From Sphingobacterium sp. xlx-96 (lineage in GTDB: Bacteria; Bacteroidota; Bacteroidia; Sphingobacteriales; Sphingobacteriaceae), in the NCBI RefSeq assembly GCF_011007365.1, contig NZ_WFKM01000002.1:372001-436000 (forward strand): a stretch of 64,000 nt of DNA. Reading direction: 5' to 3'. Positions within the stretch are counted from its first letter, which is position 1. Each line of letters opens with the position of its first letter. The notes beneath the pieces are model-generated. The model ran no database searches. It was not told the origin of the DNA and worked only from the letters and a program-made list of their open reading frames with translations. The position numbers and the translations under genes were made by a program. Below, one piece after another: positions 36,016 to 44,497 of the stretch.

Positions 36016-36154
36016 GAAAGTATCCGTATTATTGATTCAACATTATATTTCAAGGCATCATTGAGCTCTCTTCGTTCAGTTTAATGTACTATAAAAAATT
36101 CTAAATGTATGAGCAGAGTTACAAAATTCGCTTTTACAATACAACGCAATTATA

Positions 36155-36185
36155 TTGCGTGTAAATACGAATTTATGTAGGTTTG
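36155..36185 (+). promoter_or_regulatory. Promoter of the M28 peptidase operon
   Basis: TTG at 36155-36157, 20-nt spacer and TAGGTTTG at 36178-36185 match the Bacteroidota consensus. It sits upstream of the chosen ATG at 36209 and rules out a longer start. Confidence 0.65.
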
Positions 36186-36208
36186 TAACTAGCATTATCC
36201 ATAGCAAC

Positions 36209-37150
36209 ATGAAACAACTAAACCTCCTTCTTCTATTCGTCTTTTGTCTATACACTGGGGCATCCTTTGCTCAAGAAGTAGATATAAACAAGTTAAAAAA
36301 ACATGTATACTATTTTTCCTCCGACAATATGCAAGGACGGGCAACGGGGAGCAAGCAATTACAAAAAGCAGCGAACTACATTGAAAAGGAATTCAAGAAA
36401 TACAAACTATCGCCAAAAGGCACTAAAGGTTATAGGCAACAATTTGATGCCAAAGTGCGTCGGGTTGTTGTTCCAGACAGTATACGTGGGGCAGAAAACA
36501 TCATCGGTTTTTTAGATAATGGCGCATCCAAAACGATTGTCATAGGGGCTCATTATGACCATTTAGGTCTTGGAAATTTCGGTGGATCAAGAGATACGCT
36601 TAACATAGGTAAAATACATAACGGAGCAGACGATAATGCTTCTGGAGTTGCGGGCTTGCTTGAATTAGCCCGCCACTATTCCAGCAATTCTGTCAGAGAA
36701 AACTTTAACATTCTGTTTATAGCTTTCAGCGCAGAAGAATTGGGACTGCTAGGCTCTAAACACTGGACAGAAAACCCTACAGTTCCTCTAGCTCAAATCC
36801 ACTGGATGTTGAACATGGATATGATTGGAAGATACAACCCAGATAATGGGCTTGCTATTATAGGCTATGGCACTAGCCCTCAATTCACGACCATATTTAA
36901 AGACATACGTAGCGATATCAAATTCAACCTCAGTAAAGATGGCAATGGAGGATCCGACCAAACCTCATTTTATAGAAAAAACATTCCTGTCCTATTCTTT
37001 CATACTGGTGGCCATCCAGACTATCACAAAACAGGTGATGATGCTGAGAAAATAGACTATACTGCATTAAAGAAAATATTGAAAATTGAAATCGACGCAA
37101 TAAATAACTCGATGAAACATCCCAAAATGGATTTTACCTGGACCAACTAG
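36209..37150 (+). CDS. M28 family aminopeptidase, secreted
   Basis: A 313-aa zinc peptidase from the ATG at 36209, chosen for its signal peptide (MKQLNLLLLFVFCLYTGASFAQ, cleavage after about 22) and because a promoter lies in the upstream extension. M28 ligands: GAHYDHLG, HNGADDNASG, SAEELGLLGS, DMIGRY and a late GGHPDYHKTGDDAEKIDY. It is a shorter form of the enzyme at 8409, without the insert. It is the first of three genes separated by 1-2 nt (reductase, thioesterase). Confidence 0.9.
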   Translation: MKQLNLLLLFVFCLYTGASFAQEVDINKLKKHVYYFSSDNMQGRATGSKQLQKAANYIEKEFKKYKLSPKGTKGYRQQFDAKVRRVVVPDSIRGAENIIGFLDNGASKTIVIGAHYDHLGLGNFGGSRDTLNIGKIHNGADDNASGVAGLLELARHYSSNSVRENFNILFIAFSAEELGLLGSKHWTENPTVPLAQIHWMLNMDMIGRYNPDNGLAIIGYGTSPQFTTIFKDIRSDIKFNLSKDGNGGSDQTSFYRKNIPVLFFHTGGHPDYHKTGDDAEKIDYTALKKILKIEIDAINNSMKHPKMDFTWTN

Positions 37151-37151
37151 A

Positions 37152-38069
37152 ATGATGCGTATACTTATTACTGGATCTAACGGTTTTGTCGCTCAAAAAT
37201 TTTGCGAATTATATTGTCAAACGACGGAAAACAATCCATTTTTAGGCGTTTCAAAATCCCCTAATAGGAATAAATTCCTCTCTTCCGAATGCTTCGTTCA
37301 ATGCGATCTCACTGATTTAGAAAAACTAGGCGTCATATTATCTGAATTTCGCCCTACACATATTCTACATACAGCGGCGATCAGCAGTGTGGAAGCCTGT
37401 GTAGAAAATCCAGGATTAGCCAAAGCTGTCAATGTAGAATTAACGAAATTCCTCGGTGAGTATGCTACGAATCACAACGTTCACCTTACGTTTTTATCTA
37501 CCGATTTTGTTTTTGACGGTCGTCGACAGGAGTCTTACAGGGAGACCGATACGACGGCTCCCGTCAATGCGTATGGACAGACTAAAGTCGAAGCCGAACA
37601 TCATTTGCTTGATTTAAACGGTAATATAGTGATCCTCCGGACTATACTAGTTTATGGCTGTATAGCAGATACTACACGTACTAATCTCGTTCTATGGGCT
37701 AAGCAGCAACTAGAAGCAAGAAAATCCATCAAAGTAGTCAATAATCAATGGCGCATGCCAACATGGGTAGACGACTTGGCGCGAGCTTGTTTCCTCAGTA
37801 TGGAAAAAACTGCCAAAGGTATTTTCCATATATCCGGAGGAGAGCAATTGAGTATCGAATCTGCGGTAAGGCATGTTGCAGACTACTGGCAATTAGACGA
37901 GTCTTTAATACAGCCTATAGCTGCTAAAGAAATTGGTCAAGATCGAAACAGACCCCAACGGACAGGATTTATTCTTGACAAAGCCAAGACTATTTTAGGG
38001 TTTACCCCTACTCCTTTTATAGTATCTTTGCAAAAAATTGAAGAACAATTAAAACAATACAACAGATAG
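37152..38069 (+). CDS. RmlD-like NAD-dependent sugar-nucleotide reductase
   Basis: A 305-aa extended SDR of the dTDP-4-dehydrorhamnose reductase (RmlD) family: nucleotide loop GSNGFVAQK at 8-16, STDFVFDG and YGQTKVEAE with the YxxxK catalytic pair. Other rml genes are absent, so the actual substrate is open; such orphans occur in Bacteroidota. It begins 1 nt after the M28 stop and is immediately joined to the thioesterase gene. Met1 or Met2 could start translation. Confidence 0.82.
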   Translation: MMRILITGSNGFVAQKFCELYCQTTENNPFLGVSKSPNRNKFLSSECFVQCDLTDLEKLGVILSEFRPTHILHTAAISSVEACVENPGLAKAVNVELTKFLGEYATNHNVHLTFLSTDFVFDGRRQESYRETDTTAPVNAYGQTKVEAEHHLLDLNGNIVILRTILVYGCIADTTRTNLVLWAKQQLEARKSIKVVNNQWRMPTWVDDLARACFLSMEKTAKGIFHISGGEQLSIESAVRHVADYWQLDESLIQPIAAKEIGQDRNRPQRTGFILDKAKTILGFTPTPFIVSLQKIEEQLKQYNR

Positions 38070-38594
38070 ATGGACGGGAAAAAAGCGAAAGATTCGTATA
38101 CAGAGATGAATGAGTTGGTACTTCCAAATGACACCAATACATTCGGAAACCTCATGGGAGGAAGGTTACTTTACTGGATGGATATATGTTCAGCGATGGC
38201 TGCACAGAAACATTCTAATAGCCCTGTCGTAACGGTTTCTGTGGATAATGTCTCTTTCAAAAGACCTATTAAACTCGGAGAGGTGGTAACCATACAGGCG
38301 CAAGTTTCTCGTGCATTCAGTTCATCGATGGAAGTCCGCATGGAGATATTCGCACATAACCTACCCGAGGGTACAAAAGTCAAAAGCAACGAAGCTTATT
38401 ACACTTTTGTCGCGATAGACGAAAACAATAAACCACGAAAGGTCGCTGACTTAATTCCTGAAAGCGAGGAAGAAATAAACCTCTACGAAGAAGCTTTACA
38501 ACGCAGGGAACTACGTCTTATACTGGCAGGAAAAATGGCGATGAAAGATACAAAAAGCTTAAAAAAGTTAATAACCTTTGCTAAAAGCCATTGA
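38070..38594 (+). CDS. Acyl-CoA thioesterase (hotdog fold)
   Basis: A 174-aa YciA-type thioesterase with the hotdog signature NTFGNLMGGRLLYWMDICSAMAAQKHS, and VSVDNVSFKRPIKLGEVV, which form the active site. It hydrolyses acyl-CoA; chain-length preference is unknown. The stop of the reductase (TAG) abuts its ATG, so translation is likely coupled. Confidence 0.9.
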   Translation: MDGKKAKDSYTEMNELVLPNDTNTFGNLMGGRLLYWMDICSAMAAQKHSNSPVVTVSVDNVSFKRPIKLGEVVTIQAQVSRAFSSSMEVRMEIFAHNLPEGTKVKSNEAYYTFVAIDENNKPRKVADLIPESEEEINLYEEALQRRELRLILAGKMAMKDTKSLKKLITFAKSH

Positions 38595-38599
38595 CACAG

Positions 38600-38631
38600 A
38601 AAAAGGTCCAGCTTATCGCTGAACCTTTTTT
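38600..38631. terminator. Terminator between the thioesterase and EVE genes
   Basis: aaaaggt(c)cagc and gctg(a)acctttt form a stem with one mismatch around ttatc, ending in T's. It separates convergent genes. Confidence 0.75.
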
Positions 38632-38640
38632 ATACTATAA

Positions 38641-39048
38641 TTACCCATTCCCCAACTCCAAAATCCGGTCAAATTCTTCTTCTTTAAGTGGCATAACAGA
38701 AAGACGTCCCTGCTTTACCAAAGCGATATTCTGCAAAAATTCATCTGCTTTTATGGTTTCCAGTGTTACCGGTCTCTTTAAGGTTTCAACTGGTGATAAA
38801 TCGACCACTACCCATTTGGTATCCTCTGTCGTTGGGTCTTGATAAAACTCATTAACTACCTTGGCCACACCAACTACTTCCTTTCCTTCATTACTGTGAT
38901 AAAAGAGTACTAAATCTCCCTTTTTCATTGCCTTGAGATTGTTTCGGGCTTGATAATTCCGAACGCCGTCCCAAAAGGTCTCGCCATCCTTATTAAACTG
39001 CTCCCAGCTATATTTAAACGGTTCAGATTTTACTAAAAAATAATTCAT
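38641..39048 (-). CDS. EVE domain protein
   Basis: A 135-aa stand-alone EVE (PUA-related) domain, as in thymocyte nuclear protein 1. It has MNYFLVKSEP, WDGVRNYQARNNLKAMKKGDLVLFYHS and the FL..IAL..QGRLSVMPL end. EVE domains bind modified bases in DNA or RNA; a function in bacteria such as restriction or RNA quality control has been proposed but is unproven here. It follows gldC by 1 nt. Confidence 0.9.
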   Translation of the reverse strand: MNYFLVKSEPFKYSWEQFNKDGETFWDGVRNYQARNNLKAMKKGDLVLFYHSNEGKEVVGVAKVVNEFYQDPTTEDTKWVVVDLSPVETLKRPVTLETIKADEFLQNIALVKQGRLSVMPLKEEEFDRILELGNG

Positions 39049-39049
39049 G

Positions 39050-39400
39050 TTAACCTTGTTGTTCTAATACCTCCATTTTTTCTGCAAAATGTGCACAATA
39101 ATCACGAAGATCACCTATTACTTTCTCGGCCATAGGATCTCCTCCTGAGGCTCTCAAAAATGAGTCCCCCATAGTTTGCATAGTTTCGTAAAAAAAGCGT
39201 TTCATTTCATCGTAAGGCATATCTTTTGTCCACAAATCAATTCGTAACGAGTTTTTATACTGCGCATCCCATAACGCTAAAAACATAGCCTTTGCAGGAA
39301 GTGTGTCTGAAGTCTCACCATCAGTTGAAGACCATTGAATTATTTCTGGAACATTATTTTCGTCAAGCTCGACGTTTAGTTTTATCTCCGCTGTTTTCAT
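39050..39400 (-). CDS. gldC: Gliding motility protein GldC homologue
   Basis: The 116-aa protein resembles GldC of Flavobacterium (MKTAEIKLNVELDENNVPEIIQW, then LWDAQYKNSLRIDLWTKDMPYDEMKRFFYETM). GldC is associated with gliding in Flavobacterium but is retained in many non-gliding Bacteroidota and its biochemical role is unclear. There are no other gld genes in the window. It is in a four-gene minus-strand run: DEAD helicase, small membrane protein, gldC, EVE. Confidence 0.85.
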   Translation of the reverse strand: MKTAEIKLNVELDENNVPEIIQWSSTDGETSDTLPAKAMFLALWDAQYKNSLRIDLWTKDMPYDEMKRFFYETMQTMGDSFLRASGGDPMAEKVIGDLRDYCAHFAEKMEVLEQQG

Positions 39401-39456
39401 CTATTTATTCTCTATTCTATGATAAGTACGAATCTATTCTTTTGTAGTTAGATTCT

Positions 39457-39696
39457 CTACTGCAATTTTAATATCACCATTAATATACCGACCACCAATA
39501 TAAAACCGATCTGTAAAAACCAAACTCGTTTTATATCTTTAAATAACAGTCTAAAGCCTAAATCAACCAAAGAAATAACGATAGCTAGTGCCAACAACCA
39601 GCCCCAAGACATGATCTGCTCCTGTTCACTTCCCCATTCGGATATCATCCAAACCAAGATGCAGGCTAAAGCGATATTAAGTGGTGTCAGTTTCAC
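39457..39696 (-). CDS. Small membrane protein of unknown function
   Basis: A 79-aa protein with three hydrophobic segments (about 6-18, 31-49 and 60-77) and few charged residues. The family is not recognised. It begins 1 nt after the DEAD helicase stop and lies 56 nt before gldC, so it is probably a real coding gene. Confidence 0.6.
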   Translation of the reverse strand: MKLTPLNIALACILVWMISEWGSEQEQIMSWGWLLALAIVISLVDLGFRLLFKDIKRVWFLQIGFILVVGILMVILKLQ

Positions 39697-39697
39697 C

Positions 39698-41059
39698 CTA
39701 ACTGTTCTTAAACTTCTTTCCTTTTTTCTTAAACCCGGAAGATTTTGTCGAAGACTTGCTTGCCGCTTTCTTAGGTTTATAACCTGACCTAGCTGCTTCC
39801 TTCTGCTTAATCACAAATTTCTTTTCGTGAAAAGCCCCTTTAAAATCAGGATTATCCTTCTTTTTCTGATTGTCTATTTCCCGTGCAATGGCTTGTTTCT
39901 CCTCATACGGGGTCTTCTCGATAAAAACCTCTTCTGGCAGCTCGAACACCGGGATAGATTGACGAATCAACTTTTCTATTTTTGACACATAATATTCTTC
40001 CGCTGGATTAGCAAAAGTAATAGCATCTCCCTTGCTAAAAGCCCGGCCTGTACGACCTATACGATGGACATAATCCTCGATTACAATAGGGACATCGAAA
40101 TTGATTACATGACTTACATTGGACACATCTAGCCCTCTAGCAGCGACATCTGTAGCCACAAGGAATCGTACCTCACCGGCCTTAAACGCATTAATAGAAT
40201 TTATACGTGTATTCTGTCCTTTATTTGCATGAATTACCCGAACATTATCCTCACCGTATTTGCGCTCTAAGTAACCGAAAACATTATCAGCCACTTCCTT
40301 TGTCTTACAGAAGACTATAACACGATGAAAAGCCTCATCATCTTTAAACAAATGTTGCAGCAAGTTAATTTTGGTCTTAAGATTCGGCACGGCATACAAC
40401 GCTTGGGAAACGGTTATAGCCGGCGTGGCCTGTTCAGTAACCTCAATGACGGTAGGAAAAGCCAGAAAATCACCCGCGATCTTACGTACCAACTCGCTCA
40501 TCGTAGCAGAGAAAAGTAAATTTTGGCGTTTACGGGGAACAACTTCCAATATACGGTGGATCTTACCGATGAATCCCATGTCCATCATCTTGTCGGCCTC
40601 ATCCATGACCAATAACTTTAAGGACTTTGTATTTATATGTCCCTCAAGGTAAAGGTCCAGAAAACGTCCTGGTGTTGCTACAATAATATCACAGCCTTTC
40701 TCCAATAGTTCCTTTTGTGTCTTAGGTCCAAGTCCACCATAAAGAAGTACGGTACGCAAATCTAAATTGATGGAAAGAAGACGGATGTGCTCTTCGATCT
40801 GGATAGCAAGTTCTCTCGTCGGACTAAGTATTAGCGCTCGAGGATCGGTACCCTGAGCATACTTCAGATTCATCAACATAGGCAATACAAAAGCAGCTGT
40901 TTTTCCTGTTCCTGTCTGCGCTATCCCCATCACATCTTGTCCTGCCAGAATAGGCGTTATGGCTTTCTGCTGAATCTCGGTAGGTTTATCATAACCAGCA
41001 TCCGTGATTGCATTTAGTATTTGCTTATTGAGTTTAAAATCTTCGAACGATACCTGCAT
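39698..41059 (-). CDS. DEAD-box RNA helicase
   Basis: A 453-aa RhlE/CshA-type ATP-dependent RNA helicase. I choose the ATG at 41059 (MQVSFEDFKLNKQILNAI), where the Q motif begins; a longer frame upstream lacks conservation. Motifs: KPTEIQ, Walker A AQTGTGKT at 47-54, PTRELA, DEAD at 153-156, SAT, and HRIGRTGRA in the C-terminal RecA domain. The basic tail (KPKKAASKSSTKSSGFKKKGKKFKNS) probably binds RNA. Roles include ribosome assembly or mRNA decay. Confidence 0.93.
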   Translation of the reverse strand: MQVSFEDFKLNKQILNAITDAGYDKPTEIQQKAITPILAGQDVMGIAQTGTGKTAAFVLPMLMNLKYAQGTDPRALILSPTRELAIQIEEHIRLLSINLDLRTVLLYGGLGPKTQKELLEKGCDIIVATPGRFLDLYLEGHINTKSLKLLVMDEADKMMDMGFIGKIHRILEVVPRKRQNLLFSATMSELVRKIAGDFLAFPTVIEVTEQATPAITVSQALYAVPNLKTKINLLQHLFKDDEAFHRVIVFCKTKEVADNVFGYLERKYGEDNVRVIHANKGQNTRINSINAFKAGEVRFLVATDVAARGLDVSNVSHVINFDVPIVIEDYVHRIGRTGRAFSKGDAITFANPAEEYYVSKIEKLIRQSIPVFELPEEVFIEKTPYEEKQAIAREIDNQKKKDNPDFKGAFHEKKFVIKQKEAARSGYKPKKAASKSSTKSSGFKKKGKKFKNS

Positions 41060-41136
41060 CTTACAAAGATAGGGAAAATAGTAGTGAGTATTAAGTAATG
41101 CGTATTGTGAATTTGCGTATATCACATACAAAAATT

Positions 41137-41166
41137 TTGTTTTACCAGCGATTTACAGCAATTTTG
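41137..41166 (+). promoter_or_regulatory. Promoter of the S46 peptidase gene
   Basis: TTG at 41137-41139, a 19-nt spacer, and CAATTTTG at 41159-41166 (one mismatch to TAnnTTTG). The -7 box ends 11 nt before the first ATG. Confidence 0.5.
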
Positions 41167-41177
41167 TTTTAGAAAAA

Positions 41178-43325
41178 ATGAATAGAATGAAGAAAATAGT
41201 ATCATTATTAATCCTCTGCGTAGTCAGTTTGACTACGATGGCAGATGAGGGCATGTGGTTCCTCATGCATTTAAAGCGTCTCAACGAGGCAGATATGCAA
41301 AAAAAGGGTCTTAAACTGACCGCCGAAGAAATCTACAGCATTAATAACTCCAGTCTTAAAGATGCAATCGTCCAATTTGGTGGCGGCTGTACTGCAGAGA
41401 TTGTATCCGGTTCTGGACTTGTGCTGACCAACCATCACTGTGGCTATGGCGCGATAGCGGAGTTATCTTCACCTGAACATGACTACCTAACGAATGGTTT
41501 TTGGGCAAAAAACTATAGCGAGGAGCTAAAACCAAAATCTCTATCCGTACGCTTCTTTGTACGTATGGACGATGTTTCAAAGCGCATTTTGGGTTTAGTT
41601 AATGATAACATGTCCGAGAAAGAAAGACAAAAAATCATTAATCAAGAGATTGCAAAAATTGAAAAAGAAAATAGTGACAATGGGAAATACGTTGTTTCTG
41701 TTAAGTCTTTCTACAATGGCAATGAGTACTACTACTTCGTGTATCAAGATTATGAGGACGTACGTCTGGTAGGTACACCTCCAAACAGCATTGGCAAATT
41801 TGGTGGCGATACAGACAACTGGGAATGGCCACGTCATACCGGGGATTTCTCTCTTTTCCGCGTTTATGCAGACAAAAACGGAAACCCAGCGCCATACGCT
41901 AAAGAAAATATCCCATTAAAACCTAAATACCACCTACCTGTTAGCTTAAAGGGAATAAAAGAAGGTGATTTCTCCATGATTTTAGGTTATCCAGGACGTA
42001 CAAACCGTTGGATGCCTGCTGCTGGAATCGACCAAAACGTAAAGTATGCCTATCCAGCTTGGGTAGAAGCTTCTAAAACGGGTATGGATGCCATGAAAAA
42101 ACACATGGACAAAGATCAAGCAGTAAATATCAACTATGCTTCACAATACTCGGGTGTGGCAAACTACTGGAAAAACCGTCAAGGTATGATTGATGCCCTA
42201 TCCAAACACCGGACAGCAGCAGCCAAACGTAAATTGGAAAACAACTTTCAAAAATGGGCCAGTAAAAAAGAAAATAAAGCAAAATATGGGGACGTAATAA
42301 AAACAATTAATGATTATTACGCTGCTACTAATGAAAAATCCCGTCACGATAATTACCTGATCGGAATGATCCGTTCTTCTACATTTGCAGCTCTTCCTTT
42401 TAGTCTAGGTGGCGCCTTGAGTCAATATGCAGAAGCAAATGAAGCAGCTCGCGCAAACATGCGACCAAGATTTGAAGCCGGGATACAGGAGAGCTACGAA
42501 AAAGCTTATATTCCTCTTGAAATCGATGTACTTGCAGACGAATTAAACCTGTATAGTGCCAAAGGAGGACAGATAGCGCCCTATATTGCTGAACTTGCCA
42601 AACAAAATAACGGTAATTTTAACAGTGTAGTAAAGTCTGCTTTTGAAAACAGCATATTTGGATCTAGAGAAAAATTGGAAGCCTATCTAGCAAATCCAAC
42701 TGCAGGGACAGTGGCTCAAGATCCATTGTATAAAATATCAGCGGCTTTAATGACAAAATATCGTGAGCGTACACCAGAACAGGAATTGCGTGAAGACAAT
42801 TTTCAGACAGCATTCCGCAAATATATTGCTGGATTCTTGGAGATGAACCCCAAAGGCAAGTACTACCCTGACGCAAACAGCACATTACGTCTTACCTACG
42901 GTACGGTTAGAGCATTACCTGCAGACCCAAGAAACGATGCTAAAGTAAATAATTACACCACATTGAAAGGGACTATCGCAAAGTATAAACCTAATGACGA
43001 GGAATTTGATCTTCCGAAACGACTTATTGAATTGTACGAACAAAAAGACTATGGTCGCTACGCAGACAAAGATGGTCACATGCCTGTTAACTTCTTAAGT
43101 GATCAAGATATAACGGGAGGAAACTCCGGCTCTCCAGTATTAAATGCGAAAGGTGAATTAATTGGCTTGGCTTTTGATGGAAATATAGAAGCTATGGCGG
43201 GTGATGTCATCTTTGATCCGAAATTACAACGCACAATTTCAGTAGATATCAGATATGTTCTATTTGTCATTGACAAATTTGCTGGGGCTAAAAACATCAT
43301 AGATGAACTGACTATTGTAGAATAA
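41178..43325 (+). CDS. S46 family dipeptidyl peptidase (DPP7-type)
   Basis: A 715-aa secreted serine exopeptidase releasing dipeptides, found in asaccharolytic Bacteroidota. A signal peptide (MNRMKKIVSLLILCVVSLTTMA) precedes the chymotrypsin-fold protease: His86 in TNHHCGY, the DTDNWEWPRHTGD Asp region and Ser650 in GGNSGSPV. The residue 18 positions after the Ser is Gly (AFDGN), as in DPP7 with a hydrophobic P1 preference, whereas DPP11 has Arg there. The protein likely acts in the periplasm. Met4 is an alternative start. Confidence 0.93.
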   Translation: MNRMKKIVSLLILCVVSLTTMADEGMWFLMHLKRLNEADMQKKGLKLTAEEIYSINNSSLKDAIVQFGGGCTAEIVSGSGLVLTNHHCGYGAIAELSSPEHDYLTNGFWAKNYSEELKPKSLSVRFFVRMDDVSKRILGLVNDNMSEKERQKIINQEIAKIEKENSDNGKYVVSVKSFYNGNEYYYFVYQDYEDVRLVGTPPNSIGKFGGDTDNWEWPRHTGDFSLFRVYADKNGNPAPYAKENIPLKPKYHLPVSLKGIKEGDFSMILGYPGRTNRWMPAAGIDQNVKYAYPAWVEASKTGMDAMKKHMDKDQAVNINYASQYSGVANYWKNRQGMIDALSKHRTAAAKRKLENNFQKWASKKENKAKYGDVIKTINDYYAATNEKSRHDNYLIGMIRSSTFAALPFSLGGALSQYAEANEAARANMRPRFEAGIQESYEKAYIPLEIDVLADELNLYSAKGGQIAPYIAELAKQNNGNFNSVVKSAFENSIFGSREKLEAYLANPTAGTVAQDPLYKISAALMTKYRERTPEQELREDNFQTAFRKYIAGFLEMNPKGKYYPDANSTLRLTYGTVRALPADPRNDAKVNNYTTLKGTIAKYKPNDEEFDLPKRLIELYEQKDYGRYADKDGHMPVNFLSDQDITGGNSGSPVLNAKGELIGLAFDGNIEAMAGDVIFDPKLQRTISVDIRYVLFVIDKFAGAKNIIDELTIVE

Positions 43326-43445
43326 TAGCTATTAAATTGCTTTTTTCAACAAAAAAATAGGATTTAATTACTTTTGTATTTGTTGTTTTTGTATATTTAT
43401 TACATCTTAGTGCAAATATTTAGAAACTAAATTATATTAATTAAA

Positions 43446-43628
43446 ATGGAAAACTACACTAAATTAAAAGAACTGGTTGCTTCAATCGAAGCTGATGCTG
43501 AAAAATTTTTCAACAATGGTAATTCTGCTGCAGGTACTCGCGTACGTAAGGGATTACAAGACATCAAGACTTTAGCTCAAGACATCCGTAACGAAGTAAC
43601 AGCTAAGAAAAACGTTGATAAAAAATAA
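43446..43628 (+). CDS. Histone H1-like DNA-binding protein
   Basis: A 60-aa basic protein (MENYTKLKELVASIEADAEKF ... RVRKGLQDIKTLAQDIRNEVTAKKN) of the bacterial histone H1/Hc1-like family widespread in Bacteroidota. It probably coats DNA as a nucleoid protein. It stands alone with its own terminator and is likely strongly expressed, judged by codon-simple sequence and the strong terminator. Confidence 0.85.
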   Translation: MENYTKLKELVASIEADAEKFFNNGNSAAGTRVRKGLQDIKTLAQDIRNEVTAKKNVDKK

Positions 43629-43647
43629 TCGTTAAAGGTTATAAAAT

Positions 43648-43683
43648 AAAAAAACCGTTTTGGATATCCAAAACGGTTTTTTT
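43648..43683. terminator. Palindromic terminator after the histone H1-like gene
   Basis: Perfect 36-nt palindrome (aaaaaaaccgttttggat and complement, centre gatatc) ending in a T run. The opposite strand works for the convergent GLPGLI gene as well. Confidence 0.88.
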
Positions 43684-43699
43684 GTGACATCTTGCTCGC

Positions 43700-44497
43700 T
43701 TACATCAGTGCCAGTTTTACCACATACTCAATAGTCGCCTTATTTAAGAAGTTACTAAATGTTTCTGTCATCATCGCCGCGATTTCTGACCTTGTCATAC
43801 GTTTAGTCTTGGTATTTTCAAATACCTTCTTATCCAAAACCACATTATCCATAATATCCACCTTGGTTGCAAAATAAGAAACGTGCTGACTCGGTACTAC
43901 CAATCCTAAGATTAGCCCAGGTAAACCATTAATGGATTCCGGTCCTCCATCGATAGGTATTTCATTACTATAATAGCCTATCACGTAAGTTGAATCTGAC
44001 GTTATGCCATTTGCTCTTCGACAATTGTAGCCTGCAATTTCGCGATATTCATCCGTAATACGCCAATTAATTTTTTTAACGGTATCCTGAATAATTATTT
44101 TTTGTCCAATGATGTCGTTAAATCGATTGTACTCCTTCGTCTTTAAATCAGACAATGTAACCGCATCGAAATCTAAAGCTAACATCATAATAATCTGTTT
44201 CGTCTTTACATCTATTTCTTGCTTCACCGGCTCAAACACAACTTCATTCCCTTTAAATTTAAGCGTTTTCTTCAACACCATATTTTCAGGTATAGTAGGC
44301 AACATGGATTCAAATTGAGTTTTAGACCGTTCATCCGCTTTCTCTATATATTGCTTACGCATGATATTCTTGATATACATAGTCTTGTCATAGCTTACTA
44401 CCCCTGATTTTCCAAACATCGCAAACTGTGCGTTAGCTTTATATCCCAATATCGATAGCCCAACTAACATTATTATTATATTCTTCATACTAACCAT
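43700..44497 (-). CDS. GLPGLI family protein
   Basis: A 265-aa periplasmic or surface protein with a signal peptide (MVSMKNIIIMLVGLSILGYKANA) and the family motif GGPESINGLPGLILGL near residue 185, which gives the name GLPGLI. The family is specific to Bacteroidota and its function is unknown, but it is commonly encoded next to beta-barrel receptors. Here its ATG overlaps the receptor stop codon by 1 nt (TAATG), so the two are translationally coupled. Met4 is a second start option. Confidence 0.9.
   Translation of the reverse strand: MVSMKNIIIMLVGLSILGYKANAQFAMFGKSGVVSYDKTMYIKNIMRKQYIEKADERSKTQFESMLPTIPENMVLKKTLKFKGNEVVFEPVKQEIDVKTKQIIMMLALDFDAVTLSDLKTKEYNRFNDIIGQKIIIQDTVKKINWRITDEYREIAGYNCRRANGITSDSTYVIGYYSNEIPIDGGPESINGLPGLILGLVVPSQHVSYFATKVDIMDNVVLDKKVFENTKTKRMTRSEIAAMMTETFSNFLNKATIEYVVKLALM

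Noticed and set aside
43374..43399. TTG ... tatattta as a histone H1-like gene promoter
   Set aside because: The spacer is 15 nt and the -7 box has a mismatch.
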